64,000 nt of DNA from Pseudarcicella hirudinis (GTDB lineage: Bacteria; Bacteroidota; Bacteroidia; Cytophagales; Spirosomataceae). The notes beneath the pieces were generated by a model. That model made no database searches. It had not been told where the DNA came from and worked only from the letters and a program-made list of their open reading frames with translations. Below are positions 8,258 to 17,644 of the stretch, in pieces. The stretch spans positions 482,350-546,349 of the forward strand of contig NZ_FOXH01000003.1 of NCBI RefSeq assembly GCF_900115665.1. Direction: 5' to 3'. Position numbers and translations under genes: made by a program. The stretch's first letter is position 1, and each line of letters begins with the position of its first letter.

Positions 8258-9625
8258 ATGTCTTACCATTTAAACCTTAAAGACAGGTATTTCTTCTTGG
8301 TAGAATTAAACAGAACACTATTGTTGAAATTCTTTTTTTCTGGCCTTTTATCGATCCTTTTTCTCTCCGGATGTAAAACAGACTCTCGGGAGAAGAATGG
8401 ATTGGTACATATAGAGCAACATTCCGGGAAGTATATTGTATTTCGGAATAATAAACCCTTTGAAATAAAAGGGGCATCCGGATTTACAAACCTTGAACAA
8501 TTGTCTCTGGCAGGAGGAAATACCTTCAGGACCTGGGATACTACCAATCTGTCTGCTATTCTTGACGAAGCCAGCCGGAATCATCTGGCGGTTATTGTCG
8601 GCTTGCCCATGCCTTTGAATGAAGGAGAGGAATTATCTTTCTACAGTAATGAAAAAGCAGTAGCACAGTTAAATGCTGCTTATACCACTCTGGTGAATAA
8701 ATTCAGGAAACATCCTGCCTTACTTTTCTGGTGTCTTGGCAATGAACTTTCTTTTCCCAATAAGCCCAAATATCTTAAATTCTACCAGAGTTTTAATGAC
8801 CTGGTTGACATGATTCATCGGGTAGATCCTGATCATCCGGTGACTACCACAATGATTAATTTTCATCAAAAAAATGTATTTAATATCAAATTCAGGACAG
8901 ATATTGATATTATTTCTTTTAACACTTTCGGAGGGTTAAGGTCATTGTCTGAAGAATTGAAAGATTTTGAATGGATTTGGGATGGCCCTTTTCTGGTTAC
9001 GGAATGGGGAATTGACGGCCCCTGGCCCGGACATGATCAAACACTTTGGGGAGCTTATATAGAGCAGACCAGTACAAAAAAGGCAGAACAGTATCTGGCA
9101 GTGTATAAGAAGTTTATGCCGGTTGATAATCCTCGTTTTCTGGGAGCATTGGTATTTTATTGGGGAAGTAAACAGGAAACAACACCCACCTGGTTTAGTT
9201 TATTTGATGAAAATGGTGCGGCTTCGGAAGCTGTTGGGACAATGCAATATATCTGGACCAATAAATGGCCTGCCAGAAAACCTCCCCGAATCAAATACAT
9301 GCTTCTCGATAATAAAGGGGCTAAAGATAATATTTTGTACAACCCTCATACTAAAGTTGTGGCCAGAGTTCTGACCGATCATTCTGATACCAGTCATTAT
9401 ACTTATCGCTGGCATATTGAGCCCGAAGACTGGTATGTGTATAATTATGTGGCAAATAGTAGAAAACAAAAGCCTATCGACCATTTGTTTATCGAAGAAC
9501 AGGATACTACGGCCATTTTCAGAGCACCGGAACGGGAAGGCCCTTACAGAGTCTTTGTCAGTGTTTATGACCGGAATGGTCTGTTTTCAACCACCAATAC
9601 TCCCTTTTACGTAGTTGAACCATAG
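8258..9625 (+). CDS. Clan GH-A TIM-barrel glycosidase lipoprotein (GH2/GH5-like)
   Basis: The 455-residue protein has a long N-terminus followed by a hydrophobic segment and a lipobox (LFLSGC, lipidated Cys39). The barrel, residues ~55-340, has both clan GH-A glutamates in context: acid/base E163 in WCLGNEL and nucleophile E249 in LVTEWGIDGP. The C-terminal ~110 residues are Tyr/Trp-rich and look like an Ig-type beta domain. It therefore looks like an active retaining glycosidase anchored to a membrane. The barrel most resembles the catalytic domain of GH2; the substrate is unknown. Its stop codon abuts the ATG of the GT2-GH26 fusion, indicating translational coupling and a role in trimming or remodelling that enzyme's product. 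Confidence 0.82.
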   Translation: MSYHLNLKDRYFFLVELNRTLLLKFFFSGLLSILFLSGCKTDSREKNGLVHIEQHSGKYIVFRNNKPFEIKGASGFTNLEQLSLAGGNTFRTWDTTNLSAILDEASRNHLAVIVGLPMPLNEGEELSFYSNEKAVAQLNAAYTTLVNKFRKHPALLFWCLGNELSFPNKPKYLKFYQSFNDLVDMIHRVDPDHPVTTTMINFHQKNVFNIKFRTDIDIISFNTFGGLRSLSEELKDFEWIWDGPFLVTEWGIDGPWPGHDQTLWGAYIEQTSTKKAEQYLAVYKKFMPVDNPRFLGALVFYWGSKQETTPTWFSLFDENGAASEAVGTMQYIWTNKWPARKPPRIKYMLLDNKGAKDNILYNPHTKVVARVLTDHSDTSHYTYRWHIEPEDWYVYNYVANSRKQKPIDHLFIEEQDTTAIFRAPEREGPYRVFVSVYDRNGLFSTTNTPFYVVEP

Positions 9626-12600
9626 ATGAGAAAAGTTGCTGAAATAGAAGCACCGGACAAAAGGAAAAAACTGGCATTACGGACGATGATCCTGATTGGG
9701 GTGTTTTGTATGCTTTTTTTCTTCCATAGCCTGCTCAGCCAATCAACGATAGGCAGTGTGCCTCTTTTTTGGCTGCTTATCAGTACATTTATTTATACCT
9801 GTTTCAAAATTCTGTATGAATGGTATCATTACTGGGATATTTCAGTAAGCAAAGCCCCTAAGACCGGGGAAATATACACAGTAGATATTTTTACTACTTT
9901 TTGTGCCGGAGAACCGTATGAAATGATCCAGGAAACGCTTTCGGCTGTGCTGGCGATCCGTTATCCTCATAAAACCTATTTATGTGATGAAGCGGACGAT
10001 CCTTTTCTGAAGGAATGGTGCAAAGCAAACGGTGTTTATCATATCACCAGAAGCACTAAGGAGAATGCAAAAGCAGGCAATATCAATAATGCGTTAAAAC
10101 AATCTTCCGGAGAGTTGTGTGTGGTACTGGATCCGGATCACGTTCCCTTACCGGAGTTTTTAGACCAGATAGTAGATCATTTTAATAATCCTGAAATCGG
10201 GTTTGTACAGATCGTTCAGGCTTATTATAATCATCACCAAAGTCTGATTGCCAAAGGAGCAGCCCAGCAGACTTACCAGTTTTACGGGCCGATGATGATG
10301 ACCATGAATTCCTACGGGACAGTCCAGGCAATAGGAGCGAATTGTACTTTCCGGAGGACTGCTTTAGAGTCAATAGGAGGGCATGCCGCAGGATTGGCAG
10401 AGGATATGCATACCGCAATGCAACTGCATGCCAAAGGCTGGAAATCGGTTTATGTACCTGCTGTATTGGCGAAGGGGCTTGTTCCGGCTACTTTGTCAGC
10501 TTATTACAAACAGCAGCTGAAATGGTCGAGGGGAGTATTTGAACTATTAGTGACCTCTTACCTGAAATTGTTCCGGCAGTTCAACTGGAGACAAAAATTG
10601 CATTATGGATTGATTCCCGGCTTTTATCTTTCCGGTCTGGTTTTTCTGATCAACTTTCTTATTCCTATTGTTTCTCTGTTGGGAGATATTTATCCTGTTC
10701 AGATTAATTTTTCGGCTTTTTCAATAATCAGCCTGCCCTTAATCACCTCTATTGTACTGATCAGGCTGTATGTACAGCGCTGGGTTCTGGAAGATGATGA
10801 GAGAGGAGTTCATGTAGTCGGAGGCCTTTTACTTATCGGAACCTGGTGGATTTTTCTGACGGGCATGATTTATACCATAATCAGAAAAAAGGTGCCTTAT
10901 ATTCCTACTCCCAAAGACCTTAATGCTGAAAATAATCTTAAAATCAATCTTCCCAATATTTTTGTTTTTATACTCTCTCTGATCGCTATAGGATACGGGC
11001 TATACAATAACCTGAACCCGTTTTCATTTATAATGGCTGGAATTGCCGGATTGAACTGCTTTTTCATGATGTTTATGTTCGTAGCAGGAGAGGAGCTGAA
11101 ATGGCAGAAATATCAATTTCGTTATAAGTTGATACACTTTCTGCTGAATTACCTACATAATGCCAAAAAACAATTCTGGCTGTTTCGGAGAAGGGTCTAT
11201 GCCGGCATCAGAAATATAGCCCTGATGCTTATTGTATTGGTAGTTTGTTTCAGCTTTTATCTGATCTGGTATCCTCTCAAAACGGAGTCAGGAAGGCAAA
11301 ATTCTTTTCAGAAAAAAGACTTGTTTCTTTCAGGTATTTTTGCCCCTTCAGAAGATAAAGGTCTTTCTTCTCTCAGCCTGATACGAAATCTGGAATCCGG
11401 AAATGCCAGTCACTTTGACATCATTTCATTCTATATTCCCTGGGGAAATGAACCGGGTTGCTTTCTGCCATCTGCTTCGATAGATTCTGTGTACCAGAGT
11501 CATTCTCTGCCTATGATTACCTGGGAACCCTGGCAGGCTCTTTTTGAAAAGAATGGTATTTCGGAGAAATACGTTGACAAAAATGTCTTTTCTCATATCC
11601 TTGAAGGGAAATATGACAGATATATCCATGATTTTGCTTTTCAGATGAGAGCATTGAACCGTCCGGTGTTTCTCAGATTTGCTCATGAAGCCGATAATCC
11701 TTTTTATCCCTGGTCTCCCCGAGGAGGTAATACTGCTTCAGATTTTAAGGCTGCATGGCAATACATTTATCAGATTTTCAGAGAAAATCATGCTTATAAT
11801 GTCATCTGGGTCTGGAATCCATGGAAGCCAGATGCTGTGGAATCATATTTTCCGGGAAAGGAATACGTCGACTGGATCGGAGTAACAGGTTTAAACTTCG
11901 GAGCATACAGTCCTGATTACAAATCTTATTCTTTTGAGCAACTCTATCTGCCTTTTCATCGAAAAAAACTTTTCAGGTCCGGTTTGCCGGTAATGGTAAC
12001 AGAGATGGGTTCATTGAAAGCAGAAGAATCCTCGGGAAACTGGCTTGAAGCCGGTTTCAAAAAGATCAGGTTATTCTTTCCCGAAATCAGAGGATATGTC
12101 CTTTTTCATTCAGGTCTGGATAAAAATATTCCTGATGGAAGCAAGGGTTTCTTAGACTGGAGAACTTCTTTTACCCCGGAGACGATTTCAGTGATTGAAA
12201 GAAAAAGAAGCAAGATTTCAGGATCTGTTTTTTCCCTGTCAGCAGAACACCTGAAAAAAAATCAGCCAGTGCTTCCTGACAGTAATAAAATGTTTCTTTC
12301 TCTGAGAGGCGTAAATTATATAAAAGGGCAATATTGGTATAATAACATCCAGCCTCTGACAAGAAGAATTTTGTCTGAAGATTTTTTGGCAATGAAAGCG
12401 GCCGGAATCAATACAATTAAGTTGGTTGGTCCGGGGACATTTGACAGGCTTACTTTGGATGTGGCGGAAAAACAGTCTTTAAACATTCATTATAGTTTCT
12501 GGATTCCGGATGAAATTGACTTTGCACAAGATCAGGGGGAAGCAAAGCAGCTGGCAGAGAAAATTCTGAATGCGGTGGAAAGAAATAAGAATCACAAACA

Positions 12601-13402
12601 TATTATTGCCTGGAATATCAGCAATCTGTTTTTACAAAATTTATCCCGAAAGTTTTATAAACCGGAATTGCTATATCAGCAACAGGCATATTTGCAATGG
12701 TTAAGACAATTGCTCGGATCAGTAAAGGCTATTGACCCGGGAAGAATGATTACGGCAGATGTGGAGGTTTCAGACACACTGGAAGAAACAGCACAGATGA
12801 TGAGAGATTTTGTGCCTCAAATAGACTCATTCGGTTTGATTCTGACAGGAAAACCCAAAGAATATGCTCTGATCAAAAGCCTGAAGGTACCTTATTTTAT
12901 CAGCAGCACTTCCGCGGAATTATACCTGAAGAATTTCAGAAGTAATATCGGTACATTTATAAAAGACTGGCAGGATGTACAGACCGGGAATCTGGTAACC
13001 TTTGACGGATTGAAAGATGTATGGGGTCGGAACAAGTCAGGTTTGCTTCAAATCAGCAAATACTGGAAAGGAAAAACCAAAGGAAGTTATTTGCCAGCTG
13101 TAAAAATACTTCGACCTGCCTTTGCTACTGAAGCAGGCAAAACATTGCCTTATCATGCTCTGGTATATGCCTACGATAAATGGAATTTTGCCGGCTATAT
13201 GAAAACAGGGCTGAAATTTGAATGGTATCTGGTTAAAACCGATGGCTATGGTAACGGGATTTCCATGAAAAAACTGGGAGATGGAGCTGATATAATGATA
13301 ACCATGCCGCAAAATGCCAATATTTATAAATTATACCTGATAGGTTCAGAGGGTCAGAGTATTACAATTGCCCAATCTATTCTGAATATTCCTTTTTATT
13401 GA
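9626..13402 (+). CDS. Three-domain fusion: processive GT2 glycosyltransferase + GH26 + degenerate TIM barrel
   Basis: 1258 residues. Two N-terminal membrane helices (~17-36, 44-64) precede a GT2 domain (~88-310) of the cellulose/hyaluronan synthase type. Its motifs are D121 in DEADD, DPD (D169, D171), ED (E259, D260) and a QxxRW-like QQLKW (Q296-W300). About six further hydrophobic segments follow, to ~552. Residues ~560-860 form a GH26 domain with acid/base E688 (FAHEADNPFYPW) and nucleophile E793 (VTEMGS). Residues ~890-1258 resemble another clan GH-A barrel, but the acid/base position reads WNISNL (Leu1001) and the nucleophile strand FISSTS, so it should be catalytically dead. No PilZ domain is seen. 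The product may be a beta-linked glucan or mannan; that is inference. Membrane topology of the hydrolase part is unsettled by eye. Confidence 0.82.
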   Translation: MRKVAEIEAPDKRKKLALRTMILIGVFCMLFFFHSLLSQSTIGSVPLFWLLISTFIYTCFKILYEWYHYWDISVSKAPKTGEIYTVDIFTTFCAGEPYEMIQETLSAVLAIRYPHKTYLCDEADDPFLKEWCKANGVYHITRSTKENAKAGNINNALKQSSGELCVVLDPDHVPLPEFLDQIVDHFNNPEIGFVQIVQAYYNHHQSLIAKGAAQQTYQFYGPMMMTMNSYGTVQAIGANCTFRRTALESIGGHAAGLAEDMHTAMQLHAKGWKSVYVPAVLAKGLVPATLSAYYKQQLKWSRGVFELLVTSYLKLFRQFNWRQKLHYGLIPGFYLSGLVFLINFLIPIVSLLGDIYPVQINFSAFSIISLPLITSIVLIRLYVQRWVLEDDERGVHVVGGLLLIGTWWIFLTGMIYTIIRKKVPYIPTPKDLNAENNLKINLPNIFVFILSLIAIGYGLYNNLNPFSFIMAGIAGLNCFFMMFMFVAGEELKWQKYQFRYKLIHFLLNYLHNAKKQFWLFRRRVYAGIRNIALMLIVLVVCFSFYLIWYPLKTESGRQNSFQKKDLFLSGIFAPSEDKGLSSLSLIRNLESGNASHFDIISFYIPWGNEPGCFLPSASIDSVYQSHSLPMITWEPWQALFEKNGISEKYVDKNVFSHILEGKYDRYIHDFAFQMRALNRPVFLRFAHEADNPFYPWSPRGGNTASDFKAAWQYIYQIFRENHAYNVIWVWNPWKPDAVESYFPGKEYVDWIGVTGLNFGAYSPDYKSYSFEQLYLPFHRKKLFRSGLPVMVTEMGSLKAEESSGNWLEAGFKKIRLFFPEIRGYVLFHSGLDKNIPDGSKGFLDWRTSFTPETISVIERKRSKISGSVFSLSAEHLKKNQPVLPDSNKMFLSLRGVNYIKGQYWYNNIQPLTRRILSEDFLAMKAAGINTIKLVGPGTFDRLTLDVAEKQSLNIHYSFWIPDEIDFAQDQGEAKQLAEKILNAVERNKNHKHIIAWNISNLFLQNLSRKFYKPELLYQQQAYLQWLRQLLGSVKAIDPGRMITADVEVSDTLEETAQMMRDFVPQIDSFGLILTGKPKEYALIKSLKVPYFISSTSAELYLKNFRSNIGTFIKDWQDVQTGNLVTFDGLKDVWGRNKSGLLQISKYWKGKTKGSYLPAVKILRPAFATEAGKTLPYHALVYAYDKWNFAGYMKTGLKFEWYLVKTDGYGNGISMKKLGDGADIMITMPQNANIYKLYLIGSEGQSITIAQSILNIPFY

Positions 13403-15105
13403 TTGATCCAGAAACCTTAATCCAGACAGTGAAAAAAAAGAGCCCCGGTTTATTGCTTATTGCATTATTTCTTGTCTTCCTGGCTTTTGTACTTTTTAAC
13501 CCGGGAAAAAGGTTTATCAAATCTGTATTGCTGGAGGAGTTTCTGGAAAGAAATTTTGAACCGGTTACAGGTATTTTCCATGGAGAAGAAATTAAACCCG
13601 GTACCCTGAAACATTATAGTCTGATCTGGAAAGATACCGGGATCTGGCTAAATCGAACGATTCTCTCTGAAAAAATACAACAGGAAAATGTCTTATTGAC
13701 AATCGAAACCTGGTCAGGAAATAATGAAAATGTACTGGAAGAAACACTGAGTGGAAAATTTGATCAGAAGGTCGAAGAATTAGCCAAAATACTTTCTCAA
13801 AGCCCTAAACAGATTTATATCCGCTGGAATCCGGATATGGAAGTGCCTGTCAGTGAATTTCCCTGGCAATATCAATCTCCTGAATTGTATATCAAATCAT
13901 TCAATTATTTCGCATCAAAGTTTAAAAGGCTCGCACCCCGCGTTAAAATAGTCTGGGGACCTTCCGGATATCCCGGCGATACTGAATATTGGCCGGGTTC
14001 AGAGAATGTGGATTTATTAAGCATTACACTGGGGAGTATTTCGGAAAAAAAAGCAGTGAATTATCCTTTTTCTGATCAGAATCCGGCGGAATTACTCCGG
14101 CAGAAATTGCATAGAATGAGGTTTATGAACAAAGCTGTCATTATTCTGGGTTCAGAAAAGATCAATCCTTCAAACTTCAGAGGTAAATGGATTGGTCAGA
14201 TAGACTCTCTGTTTTTTAAATACAGGAAGAATATTTATCCTCCGGCAGATTTTGCCGTTACTGATCGCCCGAAATTATTTGCCAGAAAGGAATTGAAATT
14301 AGGTGTTTATGATCCTGCAAAATTGTTGATAAATGAACCGGGGATTACTACAGAGCATATTTTTACCGATTTAGGAGAAGTGCAAAACGGACTTTTTGAG
14401 AAAAAATTTACCGAAATCACAGCAAGAAAACATGATGTGATTGTAACGATGGAACCCTGGAGAGATACCACTGGCAGAGCAGATCCCGATCCTCTTAACC
14501 ATTTGCTGGCGGGGCGTTATGATCAGGAAATATCCAGACTTTTTAAAGTTCTTTATCAGACTAACCAGACGGTTTATCTCAGATTTGCTCATGAAATGGA
14601 AATCCCGATTCACAGGTATCCCTGGCAGAGTCAGGATCCATTGACTTACATACGGGCATTCAGGTATTTTATGCAATCTGATACAAAAAGGGCAAAAAAT
14701 ATCCGGAAAGTCTGGGGGCCGGCAGGAGACAGGGGGTCGGTCGACTGGTGGCCGGGAAATGATGTGGTAGATTTCATTAGCATTGCCATCTATGGATTAC
14801 CGGATAAAAACATTGAAGATCATAAAAAGCAGGAGGCCTTTTCTACGATATTCAGGCGGAAAGTATATCGGATGAGATTTTTGGATAAACCCATATTCAT
14901 TACAGAATTCGGAGTAAAAGGTCCGGAACAATATCAGAAAATCTGGCTGGAAGATGCCGCCGGAATACTTCGGGAAAATAAACAGGTATTTGGAGCCAGC
15001 TATTTTAATTTGCATGACAATCCCAAAGCATGGGGGAAAATTGAGGCCCCCGACTGGAGTATTTCCCGGAAAACTTTCGGGTATTTTTATCGCAGATTGC
15101 CATAA
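13399..15105 (+). CDS. Membrane-anchored tandem GH26 protein with degenerate first repeat
   Basis: Starts at a TTG that overlaps the upstream stop codon by four bases (TTGA), so translation is probably coupled. The 568-residue protein has an N-terminal anchor (~16-36) and two GH26-like domains (~45-290, ~295-568). The second has the expected residues: H398, E399 in YLRFAHEMEIP and E503 in FITEFGVKGP. The first aligns well (YIRWNPDMEVP, VWGPSG, WPG) but has P145 and D146 in place of His-Glu and Gly251 in place of the nucleophile. Repeat 1 is thus probably a binding or structural module and repeat 2 a hydrolase. It likely faces the periplasm and acts with the GT2-GH26 fusion. Confidence 0.82.
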   Translation: MIDPETLIQTVKKKSPGLLLIALFLVFLAFVLFNPGKRFIKSVLLEEFLERNFEPVTGIFHGEEIKPGTLKHYSLIWKDTGIWLNRTILSEKIQQENVLLTIETWSGNNENVLEETLSGKFDQKVEELAKILSQSPKQIYIRWNPDMEVPVSEFPWQYQSPELYIKSFNYFASKFKRLAPRVKIVWGPSGYPGDTEYWPGSENVDLLSITLGSISEKKAVNYPFSDQNPAELLRQKLHRMRFMNKAVIILGSEKINPSNFRGKWIGQIDSLFFKYRKNIYPPADFAVTDRPKLFARKELKLGVYDPAKLLINEPGITTEHIFTDLGEVQNGLFEKKFTEITARKHDVIVTMEPWRDTTGRADPDPLNHLLAGRYDQEISRLFKVLYQTNQTVYLRFAHEMEIPIHRYPWQSQDPLTYIRAFRYFMQSDTKRAKNIRKVWGPAGDRGSVDWWPGNDVVDFISIAIYGLPDKNIEDHKKQEAFSTIFRRKVYRMRFLDKPIFITEFGVKGPEQYQKIWLEDAAGILRENKQVFGASYFNLHDNPKAWGKIEAPDWSISRKTFGYFYRRLP

Positions 15106-15166
15106 AAATACTCCGGGTGTCAATACTTGTTTCCTTTCAAACGAGCCACAATAAATCATGGATAAC

Positions 15167-16288
15167 TTATTGATAAAATTTTTGGAATGAAAAGTCAGGA
15201 TGGCACATCTCTGTTTCATTTTTGCCTGTTTCCTGTTGTGCTTCCGCTGCATATACAAACATTTGCTGTTCATAGTCGTGAATTGCAGCTGCTATAGTGT
15301 CGTGTTTTCCGTTTGTCAGGTTATCAGATAAAATCAATGCGTCCATCAGCCCTGTATTCACGCCCTTGCCTGCGAAAGGCGGCATTATATGTGCAGCATC
15401 TCCAATAAGTGTCAGGGGCAAAGGGCGATTGTTTTTCCAGGGTTTATCCAGGGGTATTTTTCTCGTTGACCATATAACAAAAGAAGAAGTTGACCGGAAT
15501 AATTGTTTGTAACATTCATCCCAGTCGGAAAGTCGACTCAAAAGAAATCCGATAATATCATCTGTATGCTGAACATTTTCCTGTTCCCATTCTTCGGGCT
15601 TTTTAAAAATGACACTGTAGCTCAATAAGCCACCGTTTTTGGGGTTTGCCACTAATAAATTGCCTTTGCTGGCAGTCATTAATATACTATCATTACACAG
15701 TTTGAAGAATTCAGTGCATGTTATTTCCGGTTGAAGTACATCCCCCTGTAAAATAAGGGTTCCGGTGTATTTGATAGTTGCATCAGTAACAAACCTTCGT
15801 GCTTGGGACATCCCTCCGTTTGCTCCGATAACAAGGTCTGCCGTTGCATTTAAACCATTTTCAAATTGCAGAAGCCATTTCCCATCATGTGCTGAAAGTC
15901 CTGTGAATTTTCTGTTCCACACAACAGTATTGCTTGTTAAACTGTCAAGCAATAGCTTCCTTAAATCGTTTCTGTTTATTTCAGGATTGTCATATTGGTC
16001 CTCGCAGGTAGGTTTTTTAGAAAATAACCGATTGCCTTGTTCGTCAGCAATGGTTCTTCCCATGGGTATAGCCATAGCATAGTAACGTTCCAGCAATCCG
16101 GCTTCTTTCAAAGCATCCTGCCCTGAACCTTTATGTAAGTCAAGGGTACCACCTGAGATTCTTGTTTGCGCATCTTTATCTCTTTCATAAACGGTTACAT
16201 CTATTCCTTTTTGCTGAAGTAATTTTGCCATTGTCAAACCAACTGGTCCCGCACCGATGATGACTACTTTTTTGTCTTTCAATAACAT
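15167..16288 (-). CDS. Tet(X)-like FAD-dependent monooxygenase
   Basis: 373 residues from the ATG at 16288; the longer open frame upstream is not family-like and runs into the AraC gene. It is close to Tet(X) from end to end: the GAGPVGLTMAKLLQQKGIDV Rossmann motif, GGTLDLHKGSGQ, DNPEINRNDLR, GDAAHIMPPFAGKGVNTGL (FAD-binding D297) and the C-terminal YEQQMF.Y..EAQ block. Tet(X) enzymes hydroxylate tetracyclines using NADPH and O2. From memory of the Tet(X2) structure, Gln192 is kept, but the positions of Arg213, Phe224, His234 and Gly236 read Ile, Val, Ser and Ser. Tetracycline activity is therefore uncertain and the native substrate may differ. It lies 49 bases downstream of an AraC regulator on the same strand. 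Confidence 0.88.
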   Translation of the reverse strand: MLLKDKKVVIIGAGPVGLTMAKLLQQKGIDVTVYERDKDAQTRISGGTLDLHKGSGQDALKEAGLLERYYAMAIPMGRTIADEQGNRLFSKKPTCEDQYDNPEINRNDLRKLLLDSLTSNTVVWNRKFTGLSAHDGKWLLQFENGLNATADLVIGANGGMSQARRFVTDATIKYTGTLILQGDVLQPEITCTEFFKLCNDSILMTASKGNLLVANPKNGGLLSYSVIFKKPEEWEQENVQHTDDIIGFLLSRLSDWDECYKQLFRSTSSFVIWSTRKIPLDKPWKNNRPLPLTLIGDAAHIMPPFAGKGVNTGLMDALILSDNLTNGKHDTIAAAIHDYEQQMFVYAAEAQQETGKNETEMCHPDFSFQKFYQ

Positions 16289-16337
16289 GATTTTGTATTG
16301 TTTAATTATGAATACAAAATTCCGGGATGTTCCTGAC

Positions 16338-17171
16338 TTAGGCTTGTATAAATGCGACAAAATCGGCGTCCAGGGTACTTTGCCCTGTTTTTGCTTTTCG
16401 GGCGAATGCCGCTGGCGTAGTACCGCTGTAACGTTTGAAATCTTTGGTGAGATGGGCCTGATCCGTATAGCCCAGCTCATGAGCCAAGCCGGCAAGGTTG
16501 GAATCCGGATAAAGCCATAAATGGTTTCTTACCTGTTCAAAACGCATCAGACCCGATACGTCTTTTACACTATAACCGGAAGATTGCTTAAATTTTCTTT
16601 CCAAGGTTCGGACTGTAGCATGAGCCGCTTCAGCTACCTGACTTACGGGGATAGTTCCGTTCGCTTTCCTCATGGCAATTCCGGCTTTGAATAACAGGCT
16701 GTCAGGAGCAATTCCCGACCGTGCATTGAGGAAATACTGCTTTACCAGTGCCATCGCTTCCGCTATTTTGCCGGTATTGATACATTCTTCTAAAATAGAT
16801 TGAAGCTGAGCGATCGGGTGTTCAAAAATATGCAGTTTGTCCTGGCCGGAAGGCAGGCCAAGCAAATCGAATACAGTCCAGGGAAAGCACCTGATTCCAA
16901 TGATTTCTAAACAGTTTTTCGTATAAAAAACAACCGGTTGATTAAGCAGTCCCATCAGAAAAGGGGACGGCAAGGGTTGCAGGCCTCCATTGTAAGAGAT
17001 GCTGCAGGCATTTCCAAAATGAAAAATAATTTCAGCATAGCCATCAGGGATTACTTCAAAACCCGATTGCAGCTCTCCAGAATCTCTTTTGTCGTACCAA
17101 AAGCATTTTATGGCATCCTGTAGTTCTTCAGGAGGGGCAAATTCCTGGTGTTGAATGTTAGGAGATAGCAT
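16338..17171 (-). CDS. AraC-family regulator with DUF6597-like N-terminal domain
   Basis: 277 residues. The N-terminal ~115 residues (CFWYDKRD, VIPDGYAEIIFHFG, IIGIRCFPWTVFDLLGLP) resemble the DUF6597/cupin-like sensory domain seen in many AraC proteins. The C-terminal ~90 residues form the two HTH motifs, ending with LAHELGYTDQAHLTKDFKRYSGTTPAAF. It is immediately upstream of, and co-directional with, the Tet(X)-like monooxygenase, which it probably controls; the inducer is unknown. The 473-base upstream gap would hold its promoter. Confidence 0.88.
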   Translation of the reverse strand: MLSPNIQHQEFAPPEELQDAIKCFWYDKRDSGELQSGFEVIPDGYAEIIFHFGNACSISYNGGLQPLPSPFLMGLLNQPVVFYTKNCLEIIGIRCFPWTVFDLLGLPSGQDKLHIFEHPIAQLQSILEECINTGKIAEAMALVKQYFLNARSGIAPDSLLFKAGIAMRKANGTIPVSQVAEAAHATVRTLERKFKQSSGYSVKDVSGLMRFEQVRNHLWLYPDSNLAGLAHELGYTDQAHLTKDFKRYSGTTPAAFARKAKTGQSTLDADFVAFIQA

Positions 17172-17644
17172 AGGTTATTCTTTTACCGAAGATAAATGTT
17201 TCTCTGCCGGAAGCAAATTAAACAGGTCTTTTTCGGGTTGAAAAACCTTCCTGTTTCCCTTAATATTTTCAGGATTAAATGAAAAAGCAAAACCTATAGA
17301 GGCAAATCATCCTTCGTTTTTTATGAAATATTTACAAAATAATGAAAACTAAAACTAACTGATCAAGTCGTGCGGGTCAGATAAAAGATTCGTACAGATT
17401 TCATCTGAGGAATACTCTGTTTTACTGTTTTAATGTATTTCCGAAACTATTTTGCCCAGCCATATTCATAGTACAAAGATGATAATCAGTCTTACAATCC
17501 GCAAGCGTTTCGTTTACTGAGATCCGTTTTACTGTTATTTGTTTTCCGATGTATTTAAAATTTTCCAAAGGTGGAAAAATAGATTATATTTAACTATTGA
17601 AACACCTATCGGAACTATGAAAATCACCTAAAACAAATATTAAA
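17172..17644. other. Intergenic region between divergent araC-type and unknown genes
   Basis: 473 AT-rich bases. An 11-base direct repeat GTTTTACTGTT occurs at 17419-17429 and 17526-17536. No exact TAnnTTTG box on either strand and no small gene was found. Confidence 0.4.

Noticed and set aside
15167..16288. Calling the monooxygenase a proven tetracycline resistance gene
   Set aside because: Overall similarity to Tet(X) is high, but several substrate-contact positions differ from those I remember for Tet(X2), so only the family is claimed.
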